Positions 35,185 to 47,508 of a stretch of 64,000 nucleotides of DNA are shown piece after piece; the stretch's first letter is position 1; each line of letters opens with the position of its first letter. The stretch lies in NCBI RefSeq assembly GCF_001723175.1, contig NC_064654.1, positions 2,108,001 to 2,172,000 on the forward strand, in the 5' to 3' direction. The notes beneath the pieces are model-generated. The model ran no database searches, was not told the origin of the DNA, and saw only the letters and a program-made list of their open reading frames with translations. Both the position numbers and the translations under genes were made by a program. This DNA is from Penicillium oxalicum (Eukaryota > Ascomycota > Eurotiomycetes > Eurotiales > Aspergillaceae).

Positions 35185-36833
35185 ATGGCGCCCCGAAAGG
35201 CTGAAAAGCCTAACATCCCCATTCAACCAGTGCCCGAGAAGCGTGGTTATGAATTTGGTGGACCGTACGTATGATTTGGACCAGAGAGTGGCAATGCAGT
35301 GACTGACGCACAGGATAGTCTAGGGGCCTTTGGTATCGTCTTCGGACTGCCCCTCTTGGTGTACACCTTCACCTTTGTTTGCAACGACGTCACCGGATGT
35401 CCCGCGCCTTCACTCCTCCATCCCTCGACCCTCACCCTCGATCAGTTGAAGCGGGAGGTTGGTTGGCCCGAGGAGGGCATCGTCGGCCTCTATGATACCC
35501 GCGTCACCTTGTGGACACTCAGTTACTATGTCTTCAGTCTGTTCCTGCAGGTCTTTCTCCCGGGACAGGAGGTGGATGGTGTTTCTCTCGCGTGCGGTGG
35601 AAGACTCAAGTACAAATTCAATGGTATGTCAGATGCTCCAGACAGAAGGAGCTTGCAGAGGATGGCATTGCAAGACACGAGGGGGAAAACAAAGAATGGA
35701 TGGCTGATTTGCGGCATCTAATAGCTTTCTCCTCCGCCCTCATCATCCTTCTGGGCTTGGCCACAGGAACCTACATGTACGGCGCCAATTTTGTGGTATG
35801 GACCTTTTTGTGGGACAATTATATCCAGGTCATCACGGCCAACCTGTTGATTGCATCATCGGTCGCAATGTTCGTCTACCTGAAGAGTTTCACGGTTCCC
35901 CAGCCAGGCCAGCTGAACCACGCACTTCGCGAACTCGCTCCCGGCGGTCACACAGGGAACCCTCTCTACGATTTCTTTATCGGCCGAGAGCTCAACCCTC
36001 GTATCCGTCTACCGATCCCCTTTGTGAGTGAGGCGTCGCGCACGCTGGACATCAAGGTCTTCATGGAGATGCGCCCCGGCTTGCTGGGCTGGACCATTCT
36101 AAACCTGTCTAACGTGGCTCACCAATACCGCACCTACGGATACGTCACCGACTCGATCGTCCTCGTCACCATCTTCCAAGCCTTTTACATTTTGGACGCT
36201 CTGTACATGGAGCCCGCGATTCTCACCACCATGGACGTGATCATGGATGGATTCGGATTCATGCTGTCCTTTGGTGACGTCGTTTGGGTCCCCCATATCT
36301 ACAGCATTCAAAGCCGATATCTGGCCGTCTTCCCTCTTGAGCTTGGATGGAGCGGCATGGCCCTCGTCCTGAGCGCCACCGCGGTGGGATATGCCATCTT
36401 CCGCGGGGCCAACAACCAAAAGAACCGCTTCCGCACCGACCCCAACGACCCGCGCGTCAAGCACATCAAGTTCATCGAGACCAAGAGTGGCTCCAAGCTG
36501 ATGATCTCCGGTTGGTGGGGTCTCGCACGACACATCAATTACCTGGGTGACTGGATCATGTCATGGTCCTATTGCCTCCCCACCGGTGTCGCTGGGTATA
36601 CCCTTATTCAGAGCATCAACCCTTCCACGGGCGCCGTCCAGACGCAGGCTGTGCAGACCCCAGAGGTCCGTGGCTGGGGCATGATCTTTACGTACTTCTA
36701 TATGCTCTACTTTGGCGTTTTGCTGATTCACCGTGAAATGCGTGACGAGGAAAAGTGCAAGAAGAAGTACGGCGCCGATTGGGACCGTTACACTTCAATG
36801 GTTCGCAGTCGCATCATCCCCGGGATTTACTGA
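35185..36833 (+). CDS. erg24: Delta(14)-sterol reductase (ERG24)
   Basis: Exons 35185-35264, 35319-35623 and 35725-36833 encode 497 residues. The start has a good context (CCACCATGG). For intron 1 the GATAG acceptor at 35318 is right; the earlier CACAG would give an immediate stop. Polytopic ER membrane enzyme with the ERG4/ERG24 signatures FFIGRELNPRI (about residue 180) and SGWWGLARHINYLGDW (about residue 395), and a C-terminal helix ending in MVRSRIIPGIY. It reduces the C14 double bond left by CYP51 in ergosterol synthesis, using NADPH, and is the target of morpholine fungicides. All key motifs are intact. Confidence 0.97.
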
Positions 36834-37048
36834 TCGATCGCGCGTAAGCCCCTGCGGCGCCCGGAACGGCCTCTGCAACGACGGAGGGCCTGGCCCCCTT
36901 GGTCTGTCACGCTTGAAAGAAAGAGCTTCTCTGCGAATGTCCGCTCTTGACGATTTTTGCCATGTGTACAATAATATTTGATCTCAGATCCAAGCCTGAC
37001 GGGCATCAGCTATACTGATGCCGAGGCTCATGATGTATTCATTACTGT

Positions 37049-38907
37049 TCATAATCCGCCTTCTCTATGGTTGACTCCACTTATTTTTCTTCGTTTATTT
37101 GAATCCACCAAGACCTTCAGACTCCAGGCTTCATCTCCATGATTCGGTACCCATCCTTTCATCTCCCTTTTGGTGTCCAATATCGCCAACTGCCGAACAC
37201 GAAGCGGCGATGTTGATTCGTGTTCGGAACGCTTGAATGCTTCATAGGAATCTGCATCTTGAGTCGCCGGCAATCCTTCCCTGGCCTGGCTACAGGATCG
37301 ACCGTTGTCACCGTCCCCCCACACGAGGCACTCGCTTGATCGAAGGACGTTTCGAAGGAGTCCCCACAATTTGGCCCGGGAAAGTGACGAGGCACCTCTT
37401 GCTGTGGGATTGGCCTGACGATTGCCTTGCTTGACCCCGTTGATGACCGTTTCGTAAAGTCCCGTCTTTGAATGATTCAGTACTGGCAGTGTCTTGCTCC
37501 CCGTGTCCGTTGTCAAGAGACATGGATGTGATAATGAAGGCGCAGCCGTCCAGATGGAGCTGACGTTACCCGGCTTCGCTTTTCTTGGAACCCCCACGGC
37601 TTCAACTTCGTCAATCTGCCGTTCTTTCGTTGATATGGCTTTTGGCTTTGCAAAAGGCCAGAGGGCTTCCACTTCGTCGATAGGGACAGAGAGTATCTGA
37701 AAGGGACGAAATCGATACCCAGTCGTGGAGGAGGACTGATCCGGTTGTAGGAGAGGCCATGAACGATCTCTCAACGACCCCATCCGTCCCGTTTCACTGA
37801 AGGACCTGGCGCACGCAGCCGGGGAGATTTCGTCTTCAGGGAGAACCAGGCCAGCCAGGTACACATTGTCCGTCGGAGCGACCAGATGGCTTGTTTCAAC
37901 GGACAACAAGGACGACACCTGTCTCAAGGCAAGTTTATCCGAACAAGACTTGCTTTTCGTGGGCTCTGCATCCATGCGGGCTGGCTTTCGACGGACGATA
38001 CCCAGGAGGGAGAAATGGGCTCGACCGTCCAGCATGGTCTCTGACAGAGCAGGATCCGGCTGATCTGAAGAAGGAGATGGGTGGTCCGAGCCGGTGCGAC
38101 GGGTCACTTCCCATGGTGATGCGTCTTCTTGTGCAGCCATACACAGCTCCATGCTCGCGTCACCACACGGAGCGCAGGTACAGTACATGTAGAAATGGAT
38201 GTCGGGACAAATTTCAAAGGCTGGCCAGTTGACTGTCGGTTGCGAGGAGGGACGACTTGGATCGTCGCCACTGGTTATGTATGTCCTCCTTTGAATGAAG
38301 ACTGATTTGGAACCATCTTCTTGTTCAACGGAGCTAAGAGATTTGTCTTCCTCTACCAAAAGCGCGTGACACTCCTGTAGAAGCCAGTAATTGAATGCAC
38401 GAATGGCCAAGATCTCGGCATGGCAGTCATGCAGCACGAGACCCTGACACTGAGGTATCTGAGAAGCCGGCAAACATTTTGCTCCGGTCCTTTCTATAGG
38501 TGTCAGCGAATCGGAGCCCTGACTGTTTTTTTCACCAATATGGATGGCGTTGAGCTGCCGGCTCATTTCACTCGCAACAAACCACTGTTGAGAACGTACG
38601 TGACTGATATGCAATATAATTCCTCAGACGATGTGTTTTCTCCTATGGACAAACTCGTTACCTCCTCAATTCTTTGGAAAGTTTTTCAATCTTCAAATAC
38701 AACAGATGCCAAGAAAAGAAAAGAAAACCATTGTTTCCCGGCAAGAAACGTACCCTTGACAGCCACTATCCCAGTCATGGGTATCCATTCTCTAGAACCA
38801 TCCGAAAATATCTTGGGTTTGCTCCGAGCCGGCAAGCGGTCGAAATGCGCATGCACCAGCGACGCGATTCGAGACGCCAGCGGCCTCGAACTTGGAGAAG
38901 AATCCAT
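37049..38907 (-). CDS. tad1: tRNA-specific adenosine-37 deaminase TAD1
   Basis: Exons 38754-38907, 38600-38642 and 37049-38489 on the minus strand encode 545 residues. The 43-nt middle exon is supported by frame and by the joined product SVTTGAKCLPAS. Domain features of the ADAR/Tad1 adenosine deaminase: zinc-binding HAE in LVLHDCHAEILAIRAFN and PCGD in CTCAPCGDASMELC, with the catalytic glutamate in HAE. The C-terminal 150 residues contain SRAKLWGLL and a terminal basic segment. Tad1 converts A37 next to the anticodon of tRNA-Ala to inosine, the first step of 1-methylinosine formation. It is slightly longer than yeast Tad1, mainly through low-complexity insertions in the middle. The protein should be nuclear or cytosolic. 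Confidence 0.92.
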
Positions 38908-39183
38908 TTCGGTTCACAAGTACCAGCAAGATCCTTTATCAGCCTCCGCTAGCCTTCAAAAAAAAAACAATAGTCACAGAACTCGAAACTATAGCAAGAG
39001 CCTTGTCAACCGCGCAGACCGACTCAATCACCACGTCACGTGACGTGAACAGACTCACCCGCGTGAGGACCGCATCTCTGACTCCTTCAACGCTGATCAA
39101 CTAACCTCTTGCTGGACTCCCTCCTTCCATATCATTATTTATAACTACAACATCTCTTCGCTTTTGTCACACTTCCGTCCACC

Positions 39184-39542
39184 ATGGCCGATAAACTCCG
39201 CACTCTCCAGAATCTCGAGGCTTTACAAGCTCGCTTCGTCGGTACTGGTCACGCCGACACGACCAAGTACGAGTGGCTGTCCAATATCAAGCGCGACAGC
39301 TGTGCCTCTTACGTCGGTCATAACCCGCTCTTGTCGTACATGGCCGTTGGTATGGGTGAATCCAAGGAGAAAGTGCGCATCAAGATGATGGAGAAGATGG
39401 TGAGAGGTGCAGGTAATCCGCCAGAGGTATGTCTTGACTATCCATGAAATTGTCTTGTTGGCTTTACTGGTACGAAGATACTAACCTATTCCTCTCTTTT
39501 TCCTTTTTTTCCTTTTGGATGAATGTGTAGACTCAAGAATAA
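39184..39542 (+). CDS. ysf3: Splicing factor 3B subunit 5 (SF3b10/Ysf3)
   Basis: Exon 1 39184-39426 encodes 81 residues and exon 2 39531-39542 only TQE and the stop, giving 84 residues. The protein is almost textbook SF3b10: ARFVGTGHADTTKYEW, GHNPLLSYMAVGMGESKEKV, ending GAGNPPE-TQE. It is a small structural subunit of the SF3b complex in the U2 snRNP, needed for branch-point recognition. The 104-nt intron is GTATGT...TGTGTAG with a pyrimidine-rich 3' end. Start context CCACCATGG. Promoter shared with tad1 (276 bp gap). Confidence 0.95.
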
Positions 39543-40462
39543 TGTTGTCTTTCTCGAAAAGAAAAAAAAAAGAAAAACAATCATGAATAAATGAATGAAC
39601 GAACGAACGAACAAGCAACACAAGAGATCCTCTTTGAAATGACGGCCTCGATCGTGAATGCAGTTGTGCGACTCAGGTTGATATCCTCAATCATTCGACG
39701 AGTAATCATTCGCTCTGGGCTTTCCATTTGAGAGCGAACGACAGACCAAACTATCGCAAGCGCTGCTCTATCTCCAATATTCACAGTCGTCCAATCGAGA
39801 GACATGTCAGTACAAATGACACAAAAGCGTATCGATGTTTACTCGTCTCCCATGTCATGTGCATCACTACAAGGAGATGAATGCAGCGGCCACAACGCCA
39901 GGCACTCGACTTGCTTTTTGGATTCGTCACAGTGACCAGCAAATCCGGTTGTGTTTCTTTTATTATCCATCTTGAGTGCTGCGACCCTCCTTGACTAGAC
40001 TCAGTCTCGGGCCTATCATTATGCAGTGGTGGCGCTTGCTTCATTCTGTGGAACTGTTTCATATCCAAATGGATCTGCATGATGGAAAGTACCTTTGGGA
40101 GCGAGACGACCGGCTCTGAAAGAGAGAATGGGTAGATTCTACTGTGGGTAGCGAGATGGAGGAGATTGTTCAGACCCCGATGCACACATTCTATTCCATG
40201 GCACTATCCGCTCATGTATTTTAAACCGACGATGAATGACCACTGCTTTGGCAAATCCAAGCACTTGAAGAGCAAGATTTACATGTATCCATGTCAAGGA
40301 TATATCTTGAGAAACAAAGGAAAGGATGGTCATAGGTATGGTATGCAGATAGAGCGCTAAGACACAGTCAGAGGTAAGTATGTACATCAATGGTTTCTCC
40401 CACGGAAAAAGGATTACGGTCATTTACATGATCTCAAACCGTCGCCATAACAGCACTCGAGA
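39543..40462. other. 3' intergenic region with short tetranucleotide repeat
   Basis: Convergent gap of about 920 bp. A GAAT/GAAC tetranucleotide run lies at 39585-39612, just after an A-rich tract. The short ORFs are without coding character. Confidence 0.5.
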
Positions 40463-42616
40463 TCATTTCCCATCTTCCATGCCCGCCAACTTCTTATTCT
40501 CCAATTGCAGTGTAGACACCAAATCAATCCACTTCTCCCGCTCGGAACGGAGTTGAGCAATCTCCTTCTTCAAATCCTTGACCTCCTGACGAAGAGACTC
40601 AATCTCGGTTTTCGATTTGGACTTCTCCGAACGTTCGGCTTGTTTACGTTGCTTGGATTCGATCTTCGACGCGATCTTCAATTGGCTTGCCTCGATCTTG
40701 CGCAATTGTTTCAAGAGTTTGGCCTCGTCCCGGAATAGCTGCGAAGCAACCTTGTGGACTTCAGCTGGCTTTTCGGACTTGATCTTGCGGTCAGATGTGA
40801 CCAATTCATCGATAGTGCTTTTGCCATCACTGCTCGCGGTGCTTCTACTAAGCTGAGTGGCAGAGGTGTTGGTTGGAGCTGAAGTGGGACCCTCGGCTGT
40901 GGCCTGACCGAGTCCATTTCGCTCGCTCCCGGTATCACCATTCACTGCATGCGTCGACACGGATGGATTGTTGGGGCTGGAAACTTGTAGTTTGTCAAGT
41001 TCGGACCGAATGGTCTCAAGTTTTGCGTCGATTTCACGCTTACGCACAGCAAGTTTGGCAAGGTCCTTTTCCTGGCTAGTGAGCTTCCCAGCCTTTGCAA
41101 TTTCCATCAATTCGGCGGGAGGAAGATGGCTCGGAGGCATATCGTCAAGCGCTGGCGCGTCCGTTCCCGACTGCTTCGACGATACAGAGGAGCTGTCGTC
41201 ATTTGATTCAGGGACGTTCCTGTTGAACGTACCAGCTGACGAGACGGGCACGGTAGAGTGCATTTCTGACCCATCTTGCAGAGCCCTGGGATCCTGGATG
41301 AGGCTGCCTGATGGGGTTCTTTGGTGTGGCACGTAATTCAATAATGCCTGGGGCGCGAATCGCTCGAGGCCGGTGTTCAGGAGGCCAGTCACACTGGCAA
41401 TGAGACCATGGTGAGACTGAGTATCGGTATACACAGAATCCGAGTCTGATGCAGATAGGTCGCTCTCATCAGCGACCTGGTCGTCGGCAGAACTGGGTCC
41501 CTGATCCCGCGGACGGTGAGCGGATTCCTCCTGCAAGGATGGCGAGCCCTGCACTCCTCCGTCCGGTGCATCCTCCTCAAGTGCCCATTTGATAAACTTG
41601 GCAGCATCCACCCCAACGTTCTTGGGCGTGCCCTTGTCGACCATCCATCGAGGAATGTTGCCTCCCGGGTCACTCCTGGTGACCATGATCCACTCCACAG
41701 GGTTGGATTCGGCATCATCTCCCGCACCAGACGCCTGCACATGCGAGACATCTCCGTTATCACCGTTGGCCTTGAATGAACCGGAAGAATCAGAGCCAGG
41801 TTGGGAATCAGGACCATTATTCGCTCTTGGAATTTCACGAATCAGTTCCACCGATTCATACTCGCCACGGGTGTAGCCATTCCTGGGAGGAACATGTGGG
41901 TGTTCACATGGCCGAGAGATCATCAACATGCTACGCCCCGGCTGCGTTGTACCACCGACTTGAAGCCCAACATCTGATATGATCATCATGACCACAAAAT
42001 CGCGCGGTGCCGTGGGTTTTGGAAACTGGGCTGACACATGGTACACGTTCATCTGCCCTAGTGTCGAGCCATCATCGTCTGTGATCTCAATGTGTTCAAC
42101 TCTCTCTTCGGCTCCGATCCCGCGAATACACGCATCGGGAATCTGTCCCTTTGCCTTCTTCCGCTGATTGGCCTGCAGACTCTCTGCATACTCCGAAGAA
42201 AGCTTCTCCTTCCACCGAGAGAACGGAATTCCTTCGTGCACGCTCCTTCTGCCGAACCAAGAACCTTTCCCATCCTTGGAAGAAAGCTTCCAAAGATGTA
42301 CATCAAAGGGGTTCTCTTTCGATCCACCCCCAACCTTCGTCGGTTTGCCCCATTCCTTCTGCAACGAAGTCACCTCCGGGTCCGCCTCGTTTACTCGCAC
42401 AGAGGAGGGGAAGACGTGTGTGCGAGACTTGGACGGCGCTTCCCACTCCGGGTACTCGTCGCGATCATACGGCGGGGGGTTCGGGAGTGATTCCGCGATG
42501 AGACGGCTTTTTTGGAACAAGTCGCGAACATACTCACGCAGCGCATCCGAAGATTGTGGAACCTGATCCCACGAGGTCGGCTGGAGACATCGAAAGGCTT
42601 CGTGCAGGGCGGCCAT
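40463..42616 (-). CDS. DUF3074 / START-like domain protein with C-terminal coiled coil
   Basis: Intronless 717-residue ORF from ATG 42616. The N-terminal part up to about residue 340 reads as a START-like lipid-binding module of the DUF3074 type: WGKPTKVGGGSKENPFDVHLWKL, FPKPTAPRDFVVMMI, SRPCEHP, and VEWIMVTRSDPGGNIPRWMVDKGTP followed by AAKFIKWA. A Ser/Asp-rich linker follows. The last 230 residues are heptad-rich helices (LAKLAVRKREIDAKLETIRSE and a final Lys/Glu-rich coiled coil ending KLAGMEDGK). The module suggests lipid or sterol handling, by inference; no ligand is known. There is no signal peptide or transmembrane helix. Confidence 0.85.
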   Translation of the reverse strand: MAALHEAFRCLQPTSWDQVPQSSDALREYVRDLFQKSRLIAESLPNPPPYDRDEYPEWEAPSKSRTHVFPSSVRVNEADPEVTSLQKEWGKPTKVGGGSKENPFDVHLWKLSSKDGKGSWFGRRSVHEGIPFSRWKEKLSSEYAESLQANQRKKAKGQIPDACIRGIGAEERVEHIEITDDDGSTLGQMNVYHVSAQFPKPTAPRDFVVMMIISDVGLQVGGTTQPGRSMLMISRPCEHPHVPPRNGYTRGEYESVELIREIPRANNGPDSQPGSDSSGSFKANGDNGDVSHVQASGAGDDAESNPVEWIMVTRSDPGGNIPRWMVDKGTPKNVGVDAAKFIKWALEEDAPDGGVQGSPSLQEESAHRPRDQGPSSADDQVADESDLSASDSDSVYTDTQSHHGLIASVTGLLNTGLERFAPQALLNYVPHQRTPSGSLIQDPRALQDGSEMHSTVPVSSAGTFNRNVPESNDDSSSVSSKQSGTDAPALDDMPPSHLPPAELMEIAKAGKLTSQEKDLAKLAVRKREIDAKLETIRSELDKLQVSSPNNPSVSTHAVNGDTGSERNGLGQATAEGPTSAPTNTSATQLSRSTASSDGKSTIDELVTSDRKIKSEKPAEVHKVASQLFRDEAKLLKQLRKIEASQLKIASKIESKQRKQAERSEKSKSKTEIESLRQEVKDLKKEIAQLRSEREKWIDLVSTLQLENKKLAGMEDGK

Positions 42617-44948
42617 CGGATCGCTGGCGCAGCCGGACTGTTTTCTCTTAGTTGGATGGACTTGACTTTTGTATGAGGGTTCAACCCAAGAACTCTATTT
42701 CGCAGGATCTACAAATCCTGACGAGACTTGTAAGCCGCAGGAAGAAAAAACAAATAATAAAGCCTCTTTCGATTTTTGAACCAGTAGGGGATCAGAAAGG
42801 AAAGTACCTGCACAGAAGACAGATTCCTGCCTCAAGCGATATTCAATGAACCACCTGCACACGTACCCACTGGGATCAAATCGTATATGCTTCCGTGCTT
42901 CACTCGGATTGTCAACGCAAAGCAACGTAACTGGGCCGACCGGGCACGGAGGAGTTCCAAGGTAAAGCCGCAGAGTTCCGACCGCCAACAAGCGAAAGTA
43001 AGGAGCGTAGTCGGCGTGACAGAGGGACGAGAGATGATGGTTTAGTTCAGGCGACAATCAGCTCAGCCGGCCAACAGGTGGACAGTAGTGAATCCAAGGG
43101 CTTGACCCAAACTAAAAGCATTCCAGATACGCAAGTAGGTTCCGACGTCAATGCTCGGTCACTCAAAAAAGGTGAGACTGGATCCTCACGAGACAAGTCG
43201 AGAACCAGTTCTTGGCTTCGATCTGCTGCCTGTTGAGGGGAAGTTGCTGACTCGCTGCGCGCTTGCTCTGTTTAGCGCCTCTGCCCCGGGTTTTCTGACG
43301 TCACCCGTCGGGCACCGTGAGGCGTTCCGCAAATTGTTGATGGGTGGAGCTCGAGTCTTGTTGACGAACTCCAGTCTCTTTGGCGCTTTGTTACAAGTAT
43401 CTGATCCATTCAAATTACCCGAGTGCTCTTCTGACATGGGTTTTGAATTCAAGTGGCCAGTAAGCAAAGAAAGGGAGTCAGAGTCGACAGAGAACAATAC
43501 AGAAGATGGCCGAATCTGCTGTAGCGGCTCGTTTCCTTAAATCGGATCCTAACGGACCATATCCTTTACGAGAGACCCTGTTGGAAACGTACGCATCTTT
43601 CATTCGAAAACCTAACGAGATACATACAGCATGGTACTAACTGGATAGATTGGAAAGACGTGAAATGAGTCGTGTCGCCTGAGTCAGAGGAGCTAGCCCC
43701 CGGCCTCGTAGACACTCAGAAATGAAAGCACCAGCATCCGATTCTTGGGGTCAGGCGTGAAAAAAAGAACGCAAACTCGATCAACGAGCCCCCGACCAAA
43801 CCAAGCTCATCCAGGATTTTCATTAACGTGAAAGAGAAAAAAAAATCCAGCCTGGATGGTATAGGAGATGACCCTAAAAGGGCCCATCGTGGATCGAAAA
43901 GAAAAGAGCACAGGGCAGGGACGAGGGAACATTCCTTTAACTGCATCTCCTGTCATGAAGGGGGAAAAGGATGGAGACCATTACAGCGTCACAGACGCTG
44001 TGGGTATTCAATCCATCCCAACGCCCTCTGTGTCCGATCATCGCCACAGGCGACCAATGCGGACTGACGAGGGATGCTGCAAAGGCGATTTCTCCGTCGC
44101 TGCACGGCCCAGACCGTTTCCAACCACGGGGGGCCCTGGTAGACAAAAGAAAAGGCAGGGTCCGACTGAACATCACAGATGACGGTCGCAAAGACCCTGC
44201 CGTCACGTAGACAGACCCCCGAGCGGTCCCTGTAAAGGGCGAACTCGCCAGTTTGATATCCAGTATCAAAAGGTGTCCTCGAGAGGGAACACTCACAAAA
44301 AAGAACGACCCAAGTAGTGCAAACCAGTCAGCCACAGGTGTTCTCTTTCGGTGCTCCCTTCAATCCGTGACCAAAGAAGTCAAAGTCGTTGCACATCCAA
44401 ATTCATATCCCATGCCGCGAGGCAGACCTAGTCTTCATGACATATATGCGGACAATGAGACAAATAGAAGATAACAGAAAAGCCGTCCCGCCGCTATTTC
44501 ATGCAACAAGGGGGGTGAAAGACAGACCAAAAATAGGAAGAGCACGCTGACGCTAGCTGAAAGAAGAAGTGAGCAGACAAAACAGCAGAAGTGGTCAAAA
44601 TCATGTCAGACGCGTGGCATCAAGCCTGATGAGGAGAGATGATGCAATTTGGCGAAGTGGAGTATCACAGAATGCACACAGAGTCGAAAAGAGAACGCCG
44701 TCGGGAATGCCAATTACGTGAGTATCGGGCCGAGATCCATTTCAAGAAGAGTGGTGCCATTGAGAGTTGTCAATGTTGGCAATGTTGCTCAAAGCACAGA
44801 AGCGAGGAGGCGGACGGGGCGGAGGCGCCATAGGTTGCTGCTGGCTCCACGATCTACGTGAAGCAGCAGGCCAGGCCGACCCAGATGGTAGTGCGGCATC
44901 TTGAGGGGAGGAGGGGCCGAAGGAAATCACTCCTCGCCTCGTAGCGGG
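42617..44948. other. Gene-free stretch, 2.3 kb
   Basis: No ORF with motif or codon bias. The part near 42617 should hold the promoter of the START-like gene, and the right end the 3' UTR of the next minus-strand gene. No repeat or RNA gene recognised. Confidence 0.5.
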
Positions 44949-45986
44949 CTACATGGTCATTCCATATGGCAATGGAGCAAAGTCTCCCCACCCGCCAAGT
45001 CCGCCGAGACCCGTGATACTGGCAGCCGTGCTGCAAGGTTGCACCAGCATACTTGGTAGAGGAAGGGATGCAATGGCAGCCGAAGTCGGGGCCATGCTGA
45101 TATCGTACGCCGAGTATGGCGCGCTGGTGAAGGGCATGCTGTATGATGGCGTTGGCGATGGCAGCTGAGCTTCGGTAAAGGCCAGGCTAGCCCACAGGCT
45201 CGGATTGGAGTCATCGGTGCAGACGGGCGAATGACTTGACGGCAGCATTTTCCACTCCATCGGCGCTGGAGGAGGCATGGGGGTACTCCACCAATTCTCA
45301 GGGCCAGTTGAACTAGGTAGGAGAGGAACCGGGCGCATCACGTCGACCACGCGAGGTGGGGGAGGCAAGAGGGGGACGAAAAGGCTCGTGATCGCGTTTT
45401 TGGCGTCCTCGCTTCGACCAGAGAGGAGCTCTCCGGCGCCGTCTTCCTCGAGACCCTCCAACGCTTCAGCATCGGTGCGATACACGAACTTGTTGGCAGC
45501 TTGGACGAACTCCTCTTGCAGTTTCTTCAGTTGGGCCTGCTTGCCAGACCAGTCCCACGTGTTTGCGGCGGCGTCCTTGGAGTAGATATCCTTGTGAAAG
45601 TCGACCAGGGACTCGATCGTCTCTGGGGTCAGTTTGAAGGCCACCTCATTCCGGGAGACCATATCCACATGTACCACGTAAGCCTCGATATGGATCATTT
45701 GGTAATTGAACAGGCCCTCGACAAGCGGGTTCTCATCCTTCCGAAGCTCCGACTCGGGCGCTTTGGTAAACATCATCGAGCACAGCGTCCATATCGCGTT
45801 GGTGGAGGACAGCGTCTCGGTTAAACATCGGGTGTGCTGGGTGACGTTGTTGAGGGGGCGCTTGACTCGGTTCACGCGCTTCAATGTCGCCGTCAACCAC
45901 GGTGCAACTTTTCGAGTTAAAACCACATTTGGCGACGATCGGGGCGCAAAGGCAGCGGCGGATGACGGAAGCAACACCGTTGGCAT
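44949..45986 (-). CDS. Uncharacterised protein, helical N-half and Pro/Ser-rich C-half
   Basis: Single-exon ORF of 345 residues from ATG 45986; the frame continues upstream only to a TTG. Residues 1-60 are basic and could be a mitochondrial-type leader or simply low complexity. Residues 60-200 look like folded helices with strong codon bias (IWTLCSMMFTKAPESEL, FNYQMIHIEAYVVHVDMV, LTPETIESLVDFHKDIY). The C-terminal 145 residues are Pro/Ser/Met-rich and probably disordered. No known family recognised. The coding call rests on length and codon use only. Confidence 0.6.
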   Translation of the reverse strand: MPTVLLPSSAAAFAPRSSPNVVLTRKVAPWLTATLKRVNRVKRPLNNVTQHTRCLTETLSSTNAIWTLCSMMFTKAPESELRKDENPLVEGLFNYQMIHIEAYVVHVDMVSRNEVAFKLTPETIESLVDFHKDIYSKDAAANTWDWSGKQAQLKKLQEEFVQAANKFVYRTDAEALEGLEEDGAGELLSGRSEDAKNAITSLFVPLLPPPPRVVDVMRPVPLLPSSTGPENWWSTPMPPPAPMEWKMLPSSHSPVCTDDSNPSLWASLAFTEAQLPSPTPSYSMPFTSAPYSAYDISMAPTSAAIASLPLPSMLVQPCSTAASITGLGGLGGWGDFAPLPYGMTM

Positions 45987-47508
45987 TGTGACTCTGAATG
46001 GAGAATGTGTGCACCACTGCGTTTGACGAAGATTCAAGTAGGGGAATCTCGACTCACGAGGAGCGAGAGGGTAGAAGGGGAAAGAGACCGCAGAAATGAT
46101 AAAAAATCAAGAAAAAAAAAAGAAAGCGATTCAAGAAAGATAAAGACAAAAACAAAAAACGAGGTCAACAGATCTGAACAGAAAAGAATGGATGGTGTTC
46201 AAGGCAAGATCGTAAAGGCGACATTCGCCCACGCACTGTGCGAAGAAGAGGGGTTGATATTCGGTTCCCGGATAGTTTGGGTCGCAGGATGGGCCGAGTG
46301 TCTTCTTTCAGCGGAAGCGGGTGGATCGTACAAAGACACGCTGGAGAGGAAGTGGATGCTTGGATATCGGCTCGGCTCGAAATTGTGTTGAATCTATTAA
46401 ATGTGCGGGGCGAATGTGCCTGAAGGAAAAGGGTGCAATTAAAATAAGGAAAGAAAAGAAGGGGGAAAAAGAGAGGATGGGCGAAGGTTGATGATGATAA
46501 GAAAGAGGACAAGAAAAGGAGCCAGGCAAGTGAAGATGCGAAATAAGTAATAATAAGAATTATGGATACTGAGGCGGGAGGGACGATGGCCCGAAGAGGA
46601 AGTCCAGTGGGGATTAGAATTCTCGCATTCAGGTAAAATGGCCGTGAAGAGTCTGCAGTCTGCACGATGCAGCTTGCGGGTGGGACATATGAGCTGGGAC
46701 CTTTCGGGCTGTAAATTATTTCTGAGCAGAGAAAAACTAAAAAGCAGATAATAGTGTGTGATATAATAATAGTTTTACCGAGTGGGTTAATATCAAAAGA
46801 GGACTGTACAAACCACTACAGATTGTTGGTCTTGGACACTCGTGTCTGTACATGTCTGTTCGCGGTCGAGACTTTTCAGTTTCGTATGAGGGAGGGTGTA
46901 CTGGTACATCGGCTGGACTCATTACTACATCGTATACTTAGTCAGTCAGTAGACTTCGTACTGTATGCAGGCTGACAAGGCCTCACTTCCCTTTCGACGA
47001 ACAGGCCGCGTATCAGTCCACAATAATTGACTGATCCACAGGGAGATTTACACATGCGTATTATAATATGAAAATTGTTGGAAACATGAAAAACACAGTC
47101 TGTGCATCATCGTGGCCTGGGGTAAGAAAGAGCTACAGTGTGGGAAGCAAGTCCCCCGAGAAAAGAAAACTCGCATTTGTGCATGTGGCCATGTGTAGAA
47201 GAGGAAGAAGAAGAAGAATCCATCGGTGTCACTGGTGTAAACCTCCACCCAGCAGCTTGTAGATTCCACTCCGGGCTCTCAAAAAGTATGCATGCCGGAC
47301 GAGTCTCCATTTTCGGGGGCGATGCCACCTGTTGGGATTGGCCACTGGGAGTCGGATGCCCCGATCGGTTGCCATTCAAAGTACGCTGGAGAAAGCGTGG
47401 AGGGTTTGGATTCCCGGCGAAGGTAGGGCCTCGGGTGGCAAAGCGCACCTCCAGAGGGCACAGGCCACAGATACGGGAGTTACTTCCGCAACCACGATTC
47501 GGGCCACT
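45987..47508. other. Gene-free stretch, 1.5 kb
   Basis: Purine-rich A/G tracts (46060-46190 and 46430-46520) upstream of the preceding gene look like its promoter or 5' UTR. No gene supported. Confidence 0.5.

Noticed and set aside
39585..39612. GAAT/GAAC tandem repeat considered as a CRISPR-like or regulatory array
   Set aside because: A simple tetranucleotide microsatellite in the 3' region of ysf3; this is a eukaryotic nuclear sequence.
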